This document shows positions 1 to 4,975 of a stretch of 5,079 nucleotides of DNA, piece after piece. The notes beneath the pieces are model-generated. The model was given only the letters and a program-made list of their open reading frames with translations, ran no database searches and was not told the DNA's origin. Position numbers and translations under genes: made by a program. Each line of letters begins with the position of its first letter. Within the stretch, counting starts at the first letter, position 1. Origin of the DNA: CAZQYB01 sp964582985 (GTDB lineage: Bacteria; Planctomycetota; Phycisphaerae; Sedimentisphaerales; Anaerobacaceae); NCBI GenBank assembly GCA_964582985.1, contig CAZOUM010000114.1:1-5079 (forward strand), written 5' to 3'.

Positions 1-2
1 TC

Positions 3-116
3 AAAATAAGCAATTATCTGCTTCGCAAGGGTGTTGAAAAGGTTTTTGTCGAACTCGATACTCGATACTCGATGCTCGATGCTCGATTCACCATTCACGA
101 GCGACAAGTTCCTTAA
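3..116 (+). CDS. Possible 3' end of an upstream gene, product unknown
   Basis: A frame open from the left edge runs 37 codons to a TAA at 114-116; the other two forward frames stop within the first 40 bases. The first 19 residues (KISNYLLRKGVEKVFVELD) look like ordinary globular protein, with alternating charged and hydrophobic positions. The last 18 residues are encoded by the CTCGATN heptamer array and the following ATTCACC/ATTCACG pair, so the natural C-terminus may have been replaced or extended by repeat growth. I do not recognise the family and too little is visible to assign one. An inverted repeat overlaps and follows the stop. The frame could also be chance, since it is short and enters from the edge. 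Confidence 0.35.
   Translation, partial: KISNYLLRKGVEKVFVELDTRYSMLDARFTIHERQVP
54..88. repeat. Heptamer tandem repeat, 5 x CTCGATN
   Basis: Five consecutive 7-nt units read CTCGATA, CTCGATA, CTCGATG, CTCGATG and CTCGATT, filling 35 bp exactly; only the last position varies. Two further 7-nt units, ATTCACC and ATTCACG, follow at 86-99 and overlap the last unit by three bases. The array lies inside the possible upstream reading frame, where a change of one unit would shift the frame. It matches the arrays at 1525 and 2652 in period and copy number but not in sequence. Confidence 0.9.
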
Positions 117-144
117 GAGCCCGTACTTAACGTTTTGGGGCTCT
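116..144 (+). terminator. Inverted repeat after the upstream stop, weak terminator candidate
   Basis: AGAGCCC at 116-122 pairs perfectly with GGGCTCT at 138-144, leaving a 15-nt loop. It starts at the last base of the TAA that ends the possible upstream frame, which is a natural terminator position. No T-run follows the 3' arm, so an intrinsic terminator of the usual kind is not supported. It may only slow polymerase or protect a 3' end. Confidence 0.25.
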
Positions 145-447
145 GGCAGGGGCAGGTGAGTCCGCAGAAGGCCTTTTTCAGTACCAGCAAGGCCGAAATA
201 GCCCCATTTGGTCCTGAAAACCGCATATCTTATCGTTTCTTGCATTTTGAGTCATATCTGGTTCTAAAGTATTACGAAATATTATGTAATAGCGCAAATT
301 CATTGACGCAAGAGGCAAATCTTGTTAGATATATAGGTTTTTACAAAAAGTGGCTGGCATAAGAAGAAATTTAACCGCGGAGAACGCAGTGACGGAAAGA
401 AATGCGGGGAGGACAGAAGAGCTTATCGTACGTTTTGATTTTCGTTT
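117..447. other. Spacer upstream of pheA, no convincing gene
   Basis: This 331-bp stretch holds the inverted repeat at 116-144, a second short one (GGCCTT 170-175 with AAGGCC 189-194), an A/T-rich section from about 230 to 350 and a possible promoter at 303-331. A 75-codon frame at 135-362 begins with TTG, has no ribosome-binding site and resembles no family I know; the possible promoter lies inside it. I regard it as probably non-coding. The last 80 bases are purine-rich and form the leader of pheA. Confidence 0.6.
303..331 (+). promoter_or_regulatory. Possible sigma-70-type promoter for pheA
   Basis: TTGACG at 303-308 matches the -35 consensus at five of six positions. A 17-nt spacer leads to TAGATA at 326-331, a weak -10 (three of six) within an A/T-rich run. 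Transcription would start near 338, giving a leader of about 110 nt before pheA. The spacing is ideal but the -10 is poor, so this is only a candidate. Confidence 0.3.
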
Positions 448-1518
448 ATGTCTCTTGAAGAACTAAGGAACCGGATTGACGAACTTGATAGCGAGCTTGT
501 AAAGCTGCTGAACGAGCGTGCGCGCGTTGTAGTTGAGATAGGCAAGCTAAAGAGCAAGACCGGCGGACCGATTTACGCCCCGGACCGTGAGAAAGAGATT
601 CTTGAAAGAATAGCCAGGGCCAACGAAGGGCCGCTGCCGGACAAATGCATGGTGGCCATCTGGCGTGAGTTGATGAGCGGCTCTTTTGTTTTGGAGAGGC
701 CGCTGCGGATTGGTTATCTGGGTCCGGGTGGCAGCTTCAGTCACACGGCTGCAATGCTGAAATTCGGCCAAAGTGTTGAGTACGAGCCGCTGGCCGATAT
801 TCGCAGCATATTTGATGAGGTCAGTAAGGGACATTGTGATTTGGGACTTGTGCCGATAGAAAATACGACGGGCGGCGGCGTTATTGAGACGCTCGATGCG
901 TTGATAGATTCTGATGTTAAGGTCTGCTCCGAGGTTTTGATGACTATTCATCATAATCTTCTGGCGAACTGCTTGCTGGAGGAGATTGAGAAGATTTACT
1001 CCAAGCCGGAGGTGTTTGCCCAGTGTCGGAACTGGCTGAGCGCAACCTTCAAGGAGGCAAAGACTATTCCGGTCGCGTCCACTGCGAAAGCCGCTCAGAT
1101 GGCTGCGGATGAATCGGGCGCTGCGGCGATCGGCTCGCGTGTGGCCGCTGAAGTCTATGGATTGAAAGTTGTGTGTGAAAATATCGAGGATATTGCCAAC
1201 AACATAACGCGGTTTTTTGTGGTTGCGCGTGAAGATGCCAAGCCGACCGGTGAGGATAAGACCGCAATTTTGTTTAGTACAGCGCATAAGGCAGGCGCGC
1301 TGGCCGATGTTCTCGAAGTTTTCAAAAAGTACGGCATTAATCTGACAAATATAGAGTCCAGACCCAGCAAAAAGAGGCAGTGGGAATACTACTTCTTCGT
1401 GGACTTTGTCGGACACAGAACCGACGAGCAGATTCAGAAGGGATTGGAAGATGCCCGCAAGCATTGTTTGCAGCTTTCGATTTTAGGCAGTTTCCCCCGG
1501 GCGACGGAACTGCTTTAA
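448..1518 (+). CDS. pheA: Bifunctional chorismate mutase / prephenate dehydratase (P-protein)
   Basis: This cytoplasmic enzyme converts chorismate to prephenate and then to phenylpyruvate, the committed route to phenylalanine. The 356 residues show three domains in order. An AroQ-type chorismate mutase covers about 1-82, with active-site candidates R7, R24, K35, R47 and E48 by alignment with the E. coli P-protein. Prephenate dehydratase covers about 87-262, with GYLGPGGSFSH at 89-99, VPIENTTGGG at 135-144 and the catalytic TRF motif at 254-256. A C-terminal ACT domain covers about 271-345, with GAL at 283-285 and ESRP at 303-306, the motifs that bind phenylalanine; feedback inhibition is therefore expected. 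Length is close to the family norm. A stop lies in frame just upstream (436-438), so ATG 448 is the earliest start. No Shine-Dalgarno sequence stands at normal distance. It appears to be a single-gene unit, 370 bp from tpiA. Confidence 0.96.
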   Translation: MSLEELRNRIDELDSELVKLLNERARVVVEIGKLKSKTGGPIYAPDREKEILERIARANEGPLPDKCMVAIWRELMSGSFVLERPLRIGYLGPGGSFSHTAAMLKFGQSVEYEPLADIRSIFDEVSKGHCDLGLVPIENTTGGGVIETLDALIDSDVKVCSEVLMTIHHNLLANCLLEEIEKIYSKPEVFAQCRNWLSATFKEAKTIPVASTAKAAQMAADESGAAAIGSRVAAEVYGLKVVCENIEDIANNITRFFVVAREDAKPTGEDKTAILFSTAHKAGALADVLEVFKKYGINLTNIESRPSKKRQWEYYFFVDFVGHRTDEQIQKGLEDARKHCLQLSILGSFPRATELL

Positions 1519-1524
1519 TAGTCT

Positions 1525-1559
1525 CGTATTGCGTATTGCGTATTGCGTATTGAGTATTG
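1525..1559. repeat. Heptamer tandem repeat, 5 x CGTATTG
   Basis: Four identical CGTATTG units (1525-1552) are followed by AGTATTG (1553-1559), then a decayed CGTGTAT. The array starts 7 nt after the pheA stop codon and fills 35 bp. It has the same period and copy number as the arrays at 54 and 2652, with a different unit. Confidence 0.92.
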
Positions 1560-1569
1560 CGTGTATCCG

Positions 1570-1578
1570 CCCCCCCCC
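1570..1578. repeat. C9 homopolymer run
   Basis: Nine consecutive C bases follow CCG, just downstream of the heptamer array. Runs of this length are prone to slippage and to sequencing or assembly error, so the exact length may be unreliable. It lies in non-coding sequence and affects no identified gene. Confidence 0.85.
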
Positions 1579-1684
1579 AATCAGGTAGGGGCAAGCTTCG
1601 GCGGACAAGTATGGCATTGCAGTTAGAAGAGAGTAAGAACCTGGCCGCAGAGAAATCGGTTATGTTATTGACCTTTGAATATTA

Positions 1685-1806
1685 AATGGAACGTTACTGT
1701 ACAAACAAAGAAAAGATGTCATTCCCGCGAAAGCGGGAATCCAGCCATTTTACCAGCGTTTTCTGGACTCCTGCTTGCGCAGGAGTGACAGTTTGTCTGT
1801 TCCATT
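1685..1806. repeat. Nested palindromic element (REP/MITE-like)
   Basis: The core is two 28-bp arms, 1717-1744 and 1763-1790, which are reverse complements at 23 of 28 positions and lie 18 nt apart. Each arm is itself a perfect hairpin: ATTCCCGC/GCGGGAAT around GAAA (1721-1740) and ACTCCTGC/GCAGGAGT around TTGC (1767-1786). Outside the core, ACAAAC (1701-1706) faces GTTTGT (1791-1796), and AATGGAAC (1685-1692) faces GTTCCATT (1799-1806), so the element may be 122 bp. It encodes nothing. TGTCATTCCCGC-type arms resemble dispersed repeats common in many bacterial genomes, which I recall as general knowledge. No clear target-site duplication is visible. The core is certain as structure; the outer limits are inferred. 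Confidence 0.8.
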
Positions 1807-1832
1807 ACTTATTCAAACATCAATAAATAAGA

Positions 1833-1852
1833 GCCGCGGTGAAACCGCAGGC
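1833..1852 (+). promoter_or_regulatory. Small hairpin in the tpiA leader
   Basis: GCC GCGGT (1833-1840) pairs with ACCGC GGC (1844-1848 and 1850-1852) around a GAA loop, with one bulged A at 1849. It ends 23 nt before the tpiA ribosome-binding site and is not followed by a T-run, so it is not a terminator. It could stabilise the leader or be incidental. Confidence 0.3.
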
Positions 1853-1875
1853 CAAGTAAAGAAGTTCCGGTTATC

Positions 1876-1882
1876 GGGGAAG
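1876..1882 (+). promoter_or_regulatory. Ribosome-binding site that fixes the tpiA start
   Basis: GGGGAAG stands 6 nt before ATG 1889. The same frame is open back to a TTG at 1775, but that codon lies inside the palindromic repeat and would add 38 residues without homology. This site and the canonical triosephosphate isomerase N-terminus both place the start at 1889. Confidence 0.7.
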
Positions 1883-1888
1883 TTTTTG

Positions 1889-2650
1889 ATGAGAAAAGCA
1901 TTTGTTGCGGGCAACTGGAAGATGAATACGGACAGCCAGGGCAGCGTGAGTCTGGCTGACGGTGTTGCCTGCGGGAGTATGGACATAGCGGGTCGGAGTG
2001 TTGATGTGGCTGTGATACCGCCGTTTGTTTATCTGCAAGCGGTGGTAAGGGCACTCAACCAGTCACACATCGCGGTCGGCGCACAGGATATGTACTACGA
2101 GGAGAAAGGCGCTTTTACCGGCGAGATAAGCACATCGATGCTAAAAGATGCAGGCTGTATTTACGTTTTGTGCGGGCATTCGGAGCGGCGGCACGTGATA
2201 GGTGAGAGTGACGAGCTGGTAAACAAGAAAGTCACTGCTGCTATTAGCGGTGGACTTTTGCCAATATTTTGTGTAGGTGAGAAACTCGAAGAACGGGAAG
2301 CCTCGCAAACGAATGAAGTTGTAACCCGGCAGGTTAAGCGCGGCCTGGCCGGTCTGGATGTCGAGAAGGTCTCAGCCGTGACGATAGCTTATGAGCCGGT
2401 GTGGGCCATCGGGACAGGTCGGACGGCGACGCCGCAGCAGGCACAAGAGGTGCACGCTATGATACGAAAGCTGCTGGGCCAGATGTACGATGCCCAACTG
2501 GCTGAGGAGCTTCGGATTCTTTACGGCGGCTCGGCAAAACCCGGCAATGCGGCGGAGCTGATGCGTGAGCAGGACATAGACGGTCTGCTGGTCGGCGGCG
2601 CAAGTTTGAATGCGGATGATTTTGTGGCGATAATCAAGGCGGCGGTTTAA
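1889..2650 (+). CDS. tpiA: Triosephosphate isomerase
   Basis: This enzyme interconverts dihydroxyacetone phosphate and glyceraldehyde 3-phosphate in glycolysis and gluconeogenesis, in the cytoplasm, normally as a dimer. The 253 residues match the family length of about 250 for one complete TIM barrel. Substrate-binding N9 and K11 lie in AGNWKMN; the electrophile H97 is in CGHSER; the catalytic base E169 is in AYEPVWAIGTG, whose 171-177 portion is the flexible lid; phosphate-binding S215 lies in YGGSAKPGN, and a second glycine pair is G236-G237. All key residues are present. The neighbour secG follows 99 bp downstream; tpiA-secG adjacency is common in bacteria, although no functional link is evident. 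The C-terminus (IIKAAV) is normal, so the heptamer array two bases beyond the codon end has not altered the protein. Confidence 0.97.
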   Translation: MRKAFVAGNWKMNTDSQGSVSLADGVACGSMDIAGRSVDVAVIPPFVYLQAVVRALNQSHIAVGAQDMYYEEKGAFTGEISTSMLKDAGCIYVLCGHSERRHVIGESDELVNKKVTAAISGGLLPIFCVGEKLEEREASQTNEVVTRQVKRGLAGLDVEKVSAVTIAYEPVWAIGTGRTATPQQAQEVHAMIRKLLGQMYDAQLAEELRILYGGSAKPGNAAELMREQDIDGLLVGGASLNADDFVAIIKAAV

Positions 2651-2651
2651 A

Positions 2652-2686
2652 TGATTAGTGATTAGTGATAATTGATTATTGATTAG
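2652..2686. repeat. Heptamer tandem repeat, 5 x TGATTAG with variants
   Basis: The units are TGATTAG, TGATTAG, TGATAAT, TGATTAT and TGATTAG, followed by a decayed TGAAAGA. The array begins 2 nt after the tpiA stop and fills 35 bp. It is more degenerate than the other two arrays. A further heptamer pair, TCAATAG x 2, lies at 2722-2735. Confidence 0.85.
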
Positions 2687-2733
2687 TGAAAGAGACATTG
2701 AGAACAGTTGGTATAGAATAATCAATAGTCAAT
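2671..2733 (+). repeat. A/T-rich inverted repeat upstream of secG
   Basis: The 15 bases at 2671-2685 (ATTGATTATTGATTA) are complementary to 2719-2733 at 14 positions, and the exception would be a G-T wobble in RNA. The loop is 33 nt. The 5' arm lies in the TGATTAG array and the 3' arm contains the TCAATAG pair, so two repeat tracts of opposite orientation create the stem. The stem ends 5 nt before the G-run of the secG ribosome-binding site and could affect its exposure. No T-run follows. Confidence 0.6.
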
Positions 2734-2736
2734 AGT

Positions 2737-2744
2737 AAGGGGAA
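2737..2744 (+). promoter_or_regulatory. Ribosome-binding site of secG
   Basis: AAGGGGAA lies 5 nt before ATG 2750, a good Shine-Dalgarno match at workable distance. It supports this start over the internal methionine at residue 13. Confidence 0.65.
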
Positions 2745-2749
2745 CGGAT

Positions 2750-3133
2750 ATGGGAGCTTTTTCATTGTTGGCAGTCGGTTTTATTATGAAGGTTGTCGCG
2801 GTCCTTTTCTGTATGAGCGCTATTATACTGGTTTTAACTATTTTGATACAGAAGGGACGAGGCGGCGGCCTGAGTGGTGCGTTTGGCGGAGGTATGGCGA
2901 GCGGGATTTTGGGGTCCAAGACCGGCGACTTTCTGACCTGGGTGACGGTAGCACTGGTAGGTTTGTTTTTGATGCTCGCGATAGTAATGGCCAAGTTTTA
3001 CAGATCGGGTCCGAGTGATTATGGTGGGGAGCCGGGGGTCAGGCGAGAGCAGCCGACAAGGCAACCATCATCTTCGACTCCGGGACGCGAACCAAATATT
3101 CCTGGTGGAACAGGGCTGCCGGGTATGAGGTGA
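2750..3133 (+). CDS. secG: Preprotein translocase subunit SecG
   Basis: SecG is the small accessory subunit of the SecYEG channel in the cytoplasmic membrane and assists SecA-driven protein export. The 127-residue product has the family layout: a first membrane segment at about 8-33, the signature IQKGRGGGLSGAFGG at 33-47 in the connecting loop, LGSKTGDFLT at 54-63, and a second membrane segment at about 62-82. The tail from about 85 to 127 is hydrophilic and rich in Pro, Gly, Ser and Arg, likely disordered and cytoplasmic or periplasmic depending on topology; it makes the protein longer than the shortest homologues. W64 stands where many homologues carry a polar residue, as far as I recall. 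It lies between tpiA and yicC on the same strand, 73 bp before yicC, and probably belongs to their transcript. Confidence 0.93.
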   Translation: MGAFSLLAVGFIMKVVAVLFCMSAIILVLTILIQKGRGGGLSGAFGGGMASGILGSKTGDFLTWVTVALVGLFLMLAIVMAKFYRSGPSDYGGEPGVRREQPTRQPSSSTPGREPNIPGGTGLPGMR

Positions 3134-3206
3134 GAATCGTTCGCAAGCACGACGCGGCACAGCGTGACGGAAGGCATGTTTTAATTTGCATTGAAAGTCT
3201 GGTGCT

Positions 3207-4091
3207 ATGATAAACAGTATGACCGGATATGGCGAGTCGCAGTGTGAGATTAACAGTGTAAGCTACACCGTGGAAATCAAGACGGTCAACAATCGTTATT
3301 TCAAGAGCAGTATAAGGCTGCCGGAGACGGCTGCGTTTCTGGAAGAAGATATTGAGAAGCTTCTTCGGAAGAATTTTTTGCGCGGGACAGTGACTTATTC
3401 TCTTCGGCCGAAGGATGTCTCAGTGAATGTACTTTTTGACATTGACGAGAAGGCTCTGCAGGCTTATATGGAAAAACTGAGCAGGGTAGTGTCTTCGGCG
3501 GGTATTAAGTGCCCGATTGATATTGGCGGTTTGCTCACCCTGCCTGGAGTTGTTCAGCCGATGTTGCCGGACGAAGAAACGGCTGAGCAAATCAAGAAAG
3601 CGATTCTAAGTATTACGCAGGAGGCGATAGATGGGGTCAAGCAGATGCGTGCGACGGAAGGCGGCGCACTTGCAGCCGATTTGGAGAGCCATTGTGAGGC
3701 GATAAAGTGTGACCTTGTGGACATACGTGCTCGAAGTGAGACTGTTTTGCAGCAATATCGGCAGAGACTGCAGAAAAGGGTTGATGAGCTGCTGGCGGAC
3801 GCGAAACTGAAGCTGGATGAGGATGTGTTGGCCAGGGAGGTGGCGGTTTTTGCAGAAAGGTCGGATATATCTGAAGAGCTTGCGCGACTGGAATCTCACC
3901 TGGAGCAGTTTGCGGAAACCCGCCGAGCAGACGGGCAGGCAGGACGCAGACTGGACTTTATCAGTCAGGAGATGCTCAGGGAAGCGAACACTATTGCGAG
4001 CAAGGCTTTGAATTGTGAGATTAGCCGGTGCGTGATTGACATAAAATGCCACGTGGACCGGATTAAGGAACAGGTTCAGAATATAGAGTGA
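3207..4091 (+). CDS. yicC: YicC/YloC family endoribonuclease
   Basis: The product belongs to the YicC family; characterised members (E. coli YicC, B. subtilis YloC) are reported as endoribonucleases or factors in RNA decay. Its own substrate is unknown. The 294 residues fit the family length. The N-terminal domain opens with MINSMTGYGE and continues with VEIKTVNNRYF at 22-32 and a helix at about 41-58. The middle carries MRATEGGAL at 147-155. The conserved C-terminal domain has AERSDISEELARL at 216-228, GRRLDFISQEMLREANTI at 246-263 and ends in KEQVQNIE, a typical family ending. The central 155-200 region is charged and likely helical or coiled-coil. The start is set by the canonical MIxSMTG beginning; only a weak GGTG at 3201-3204 precedes it, too close for a normal ribosome-binding site. 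It heads the conserved block with gmk, rpoZ and coaBC. Confidence 0.93.
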   Translation: MINSMTGYGESQCEINSVSYTVEIKTVNNRYFKSSIRLPETAAFLEEDIEKLLRKNFLRGTVTYSLRPKDVSVNVLFDIDEKALQAYMEKLSRVVSSAGIKCPIDIGGLLTLPGVVQPMLPDEETAEQIKKAILSITQEAIDGVKQMRATEGGALAADLESHCEAIKCDLVDIRARSETVLQQYRQRLQKRVDELLADAKLKLDEDVLAREVAVFAERSDISEELARLESHLEQFAETRRADGQAGRRLDFISQEMLREANTIASKALNCEISRCVIDIKCHVDRIKEQVQNIE

Positions 4092-4106
4092 TATATCGGA
4101 TTTTGC

Positions 4107-4134
4107 GCTGCGGCGACTTTTCCCGCAGCTCGCC
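4107..4134 (+). promoter_or_regulatory. Hairpin with alternative pairing between yicC and gmk
   Basis: GCTGCGG (4107-4113) pairs perfectly with CCGCAGC (4123-4129) around a 9-nt loop. A competing pair, GGCGA (4112-4116) with TCGCC (4130-4134), shares bases with the first, so only one can form. No T-run follows, so this is not an intrinsic terminator. It lies 18 nt before the gmk start and could serve RNA processing or translation control, or be incidental. Confidence 0.35.
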
Positions 4135-4152
4135 TCAAAGTGTGAATGGGAC

Positions 4153-4740
4153 ATGAGTAAAGAAACGAATAACAAAGGCAGGATAGTCATAATCAGCGGC
4201 CCGTCGGGTGTGGGCAAAAGCACGATTTGTAAAGAAGTAATGAAGCGGGTGGAAAACGCTTATCTTAGTGTCTCGGTCACCACAAGGCCCAAATCCGAGA
4301 GCGAGATTGACGGTGACGATTACTGGTTTATAACAGAGCAGGAGTTCGAGGAGCGGATTCGGAAAGGACTTTTGCTGGAACGTGCCGAGGTGTTCGGGAA
4401 CCTGTACGGAACACCCAAGGACAAGGTTGACGAGGCGCTGGCGCAAGGCCGGACGGTTATTCTGGAAATCGATGTGGAGGGGGCCAGGCAGGCCAGGACA
4501 AAATATCCGGATGCGGTGATGATATTTATTTTGCCGCCGAGCCAGAAGGAATTAGCAGAGCGAATGAACGGTCGTGGTAGAGAAGAGCGGAAGGCAGCGG
4601 AGATGAGGCTGGACCTGGCGGATGATGAAATCGCTGCTGCGTGGCAGCATTATGACCATATGGTTATAAATGACGATTTGGAACAGGCGGTGCGGGAGGT
4701 AACAGAAATTATTAAACAGTGCGTTGGAGGAAAAGAATGA
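4153..4740 (+). CDS. gmk: Guanylate kinase
   Basis: This cytoplasmic enzyme phosphorylates GMP to GDP with ATP and is essential for GTP and dGTP supply. The 195 residues are close to the usual length of about 200. The P-loop is GPSGVGKST at 16-24. The GMP-binding part follows: SVTTRP at 41-46, DGDDYWF at 53-59, ERAEV at 76-80 and YGTP at 85-88. EIDVEGARQ at 105-113 is the Walker B-like segment, GRGREE at 140-145 belongs to the lid, and VINDDL at 171-176 is the conserved C-terminal motif. All expected motifs are present. No normally spaced Shine-Dalgarno site precedes ATG 4153; GGG at 4148-4150 is too close. The stop overlaps the rpoZ start by ATGA, a sign of translational coupling. The pairing with rpoZ is widely conserved. 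Confidence 0.96.
   Translation: MSKETNNKGRIVIISGPSGVGKSTICKEVMKRVENAYLSVSVTTRPKSESEIDGDDYWFITEQEFEERIRKGLLLERAEVFGNLYGTPKDKVDEALAQGRTVILEIDVEGARQARTKYPDAVMIFILPPSQKELAERMNGRGREERKAAEMRLDLADDEIAAAWQHYDHMVINDDLEQAVREVTEIIKQCVGGKE
4726..4730 (+). promoter_or_regulatory. Strong ribosome-binding site of rpoZ
   Basis: GGAGG within the last gmk codons lies 6 nt before ATG 4737. The reading frame is open back to a GTG at 4719, but this site and the omega-family N-terminus favour 4737. It is the clearest Shine-Dalgarno sequence in the window. Confidence 0.8.
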
Positions 4741-4964
4741 TAGAGAATCTCAAGAGTACAGAGATAATTGAGAAGGTGGGTGGCAAATTTAAACTGACGG
4801 CACTGGTTCAGAAGCGGCTGCAGGAGCTGCTGGGGGGTTCTCGGCCTCTGATTGAGGATACCGAGGGCAAGACACAACTGGAGATTGCTGTGCAGGAGAT
4901 ACTGCAGGACAAGATTGCAATCGATTACGAGGCCAGTGACATTGACAAGCCCACGAAAAAATAG
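4737..4964 (+). CDS. rpoZ: DNA-directed RNA polymerase omega subunit
   Basis: Omega is the smallest core RNA polymerase subunit; it binds the beta-prime C-terminus, helps assembly and in some bacteria contributes to the ppGpp site. The 75 residues fit the short form of the family. Alignment by eye with E. coli omega matches IEKVGGKFKLTALVQKRLQE (11-30) to the EKIGNRFDLVLVAARRARQ section, and TQLEIAVQEILQDKI (46-60) to the TVIALREIEEGLI helix. E. coli omega has a longer C-terminal tail, absent here; the end is a charged KPTKK. It overlaps gmk by 4 nt and is followed 11 bp later by coaBC, so the three genes are almost certainly co-transcribed. Identity rests on the RpoZ core motif plus synteny. 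Confidence 0.9.
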   Translation: MIENLKSTEIIEKVGGKFKLTALVQKRLQELLGGSRPLIEDTEGKTQLEIAVQEILQDKIAIDYEASDIDKPTKK

Positions 4965-4975
4965 TGGGACTTTAT

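Larger units (their letters stand above)
1519..1888. other. Repeat-rich spacer between pheA and tpiA
   Basis: This 370-bp gap contains no gene I can support. In order it holds the heptamer array (1525-1559), a C9 run (1570-1578), about 100 bp of unremarkable sequence, a nested palindromic element (1685-1806), an A/T-rich stretch (1804-1830), a small hairpin (1833-1852) and the tpiA ribosome-binding site. A TTGACC at 1668-1673 resembles a -35 box, but no good -10 lies 16-18 nt beyond it. A promoter for the tpiA unit is expected in this gap, but I cannot point to one with confidence. Confidence 0.7.

Noticed and set aside
135..362. 75-codon frame upstream of pheA
   Set aside because: It starts with TTG, lacks a ribosome-binding site, resembles no known family, and overlaps a possible promoter and short inverted repeats. 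It is probably chance, though a lineage-specific small protein cannot be excluded.
547..1464. 305-codon open frame on the minus strand opposite pheA
   Set aside because: It lies wholly within a confidently identified gene, and its predicted protein has no recognisable domain. Long antisense frames arise readily from codon bias of the sense gene.
1668..1700. Promoter for tpiA built on TTGACC at 1668
   Set aside because: No acceptable -10 lies 16-18 nt downstream; the nearest candidates are at about 21 nt or are poor matches.
1717..1790. Rho-independent terminator of pheA
   Set aside because: The hairpins are strong, but neither is followed by a proper T-run, and they lie 200 bp beyond the pheA stop. 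The paired-arm layout fits a dispersed repeat better.
1775..1888. 38-residue N-terminal extension of triosephosphate isomerase from TTG 1775
   Set aside because: The start lies inside the palindromic repeat, the extension has no family counterpart, and a good ribosome-binding site precedes ATG 1889.
54..2735. CRISPR array as an explanation of the repeats
   Set aside because: The units are 7 nt, directly adjacent with no spacers, and differ between loci. No cas gene is present.
389..3172. Shared GTGACGGAA before pheA (389-397) and yicC (3164-3172)
   Set aside because: A single 9-mer shared by two leaders, at different distances from the starts (50 and 34 nt), is too short to call a regulatory motif without more copies.
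3606..4223. 205-codon open frame on the minus strand across yicC and the start of gmk
   Set aside because: It crosses the boundary of two well-supported genes and shows no domain. It is a by-product of sense codon use.
4719..4736. GTG 4719 as the rpoZ start
   Set aside because: GGAGG at 4726-4730 would lie inside the coding region; ATG 4737 has ideal spacing and fits the omega N-terminus.
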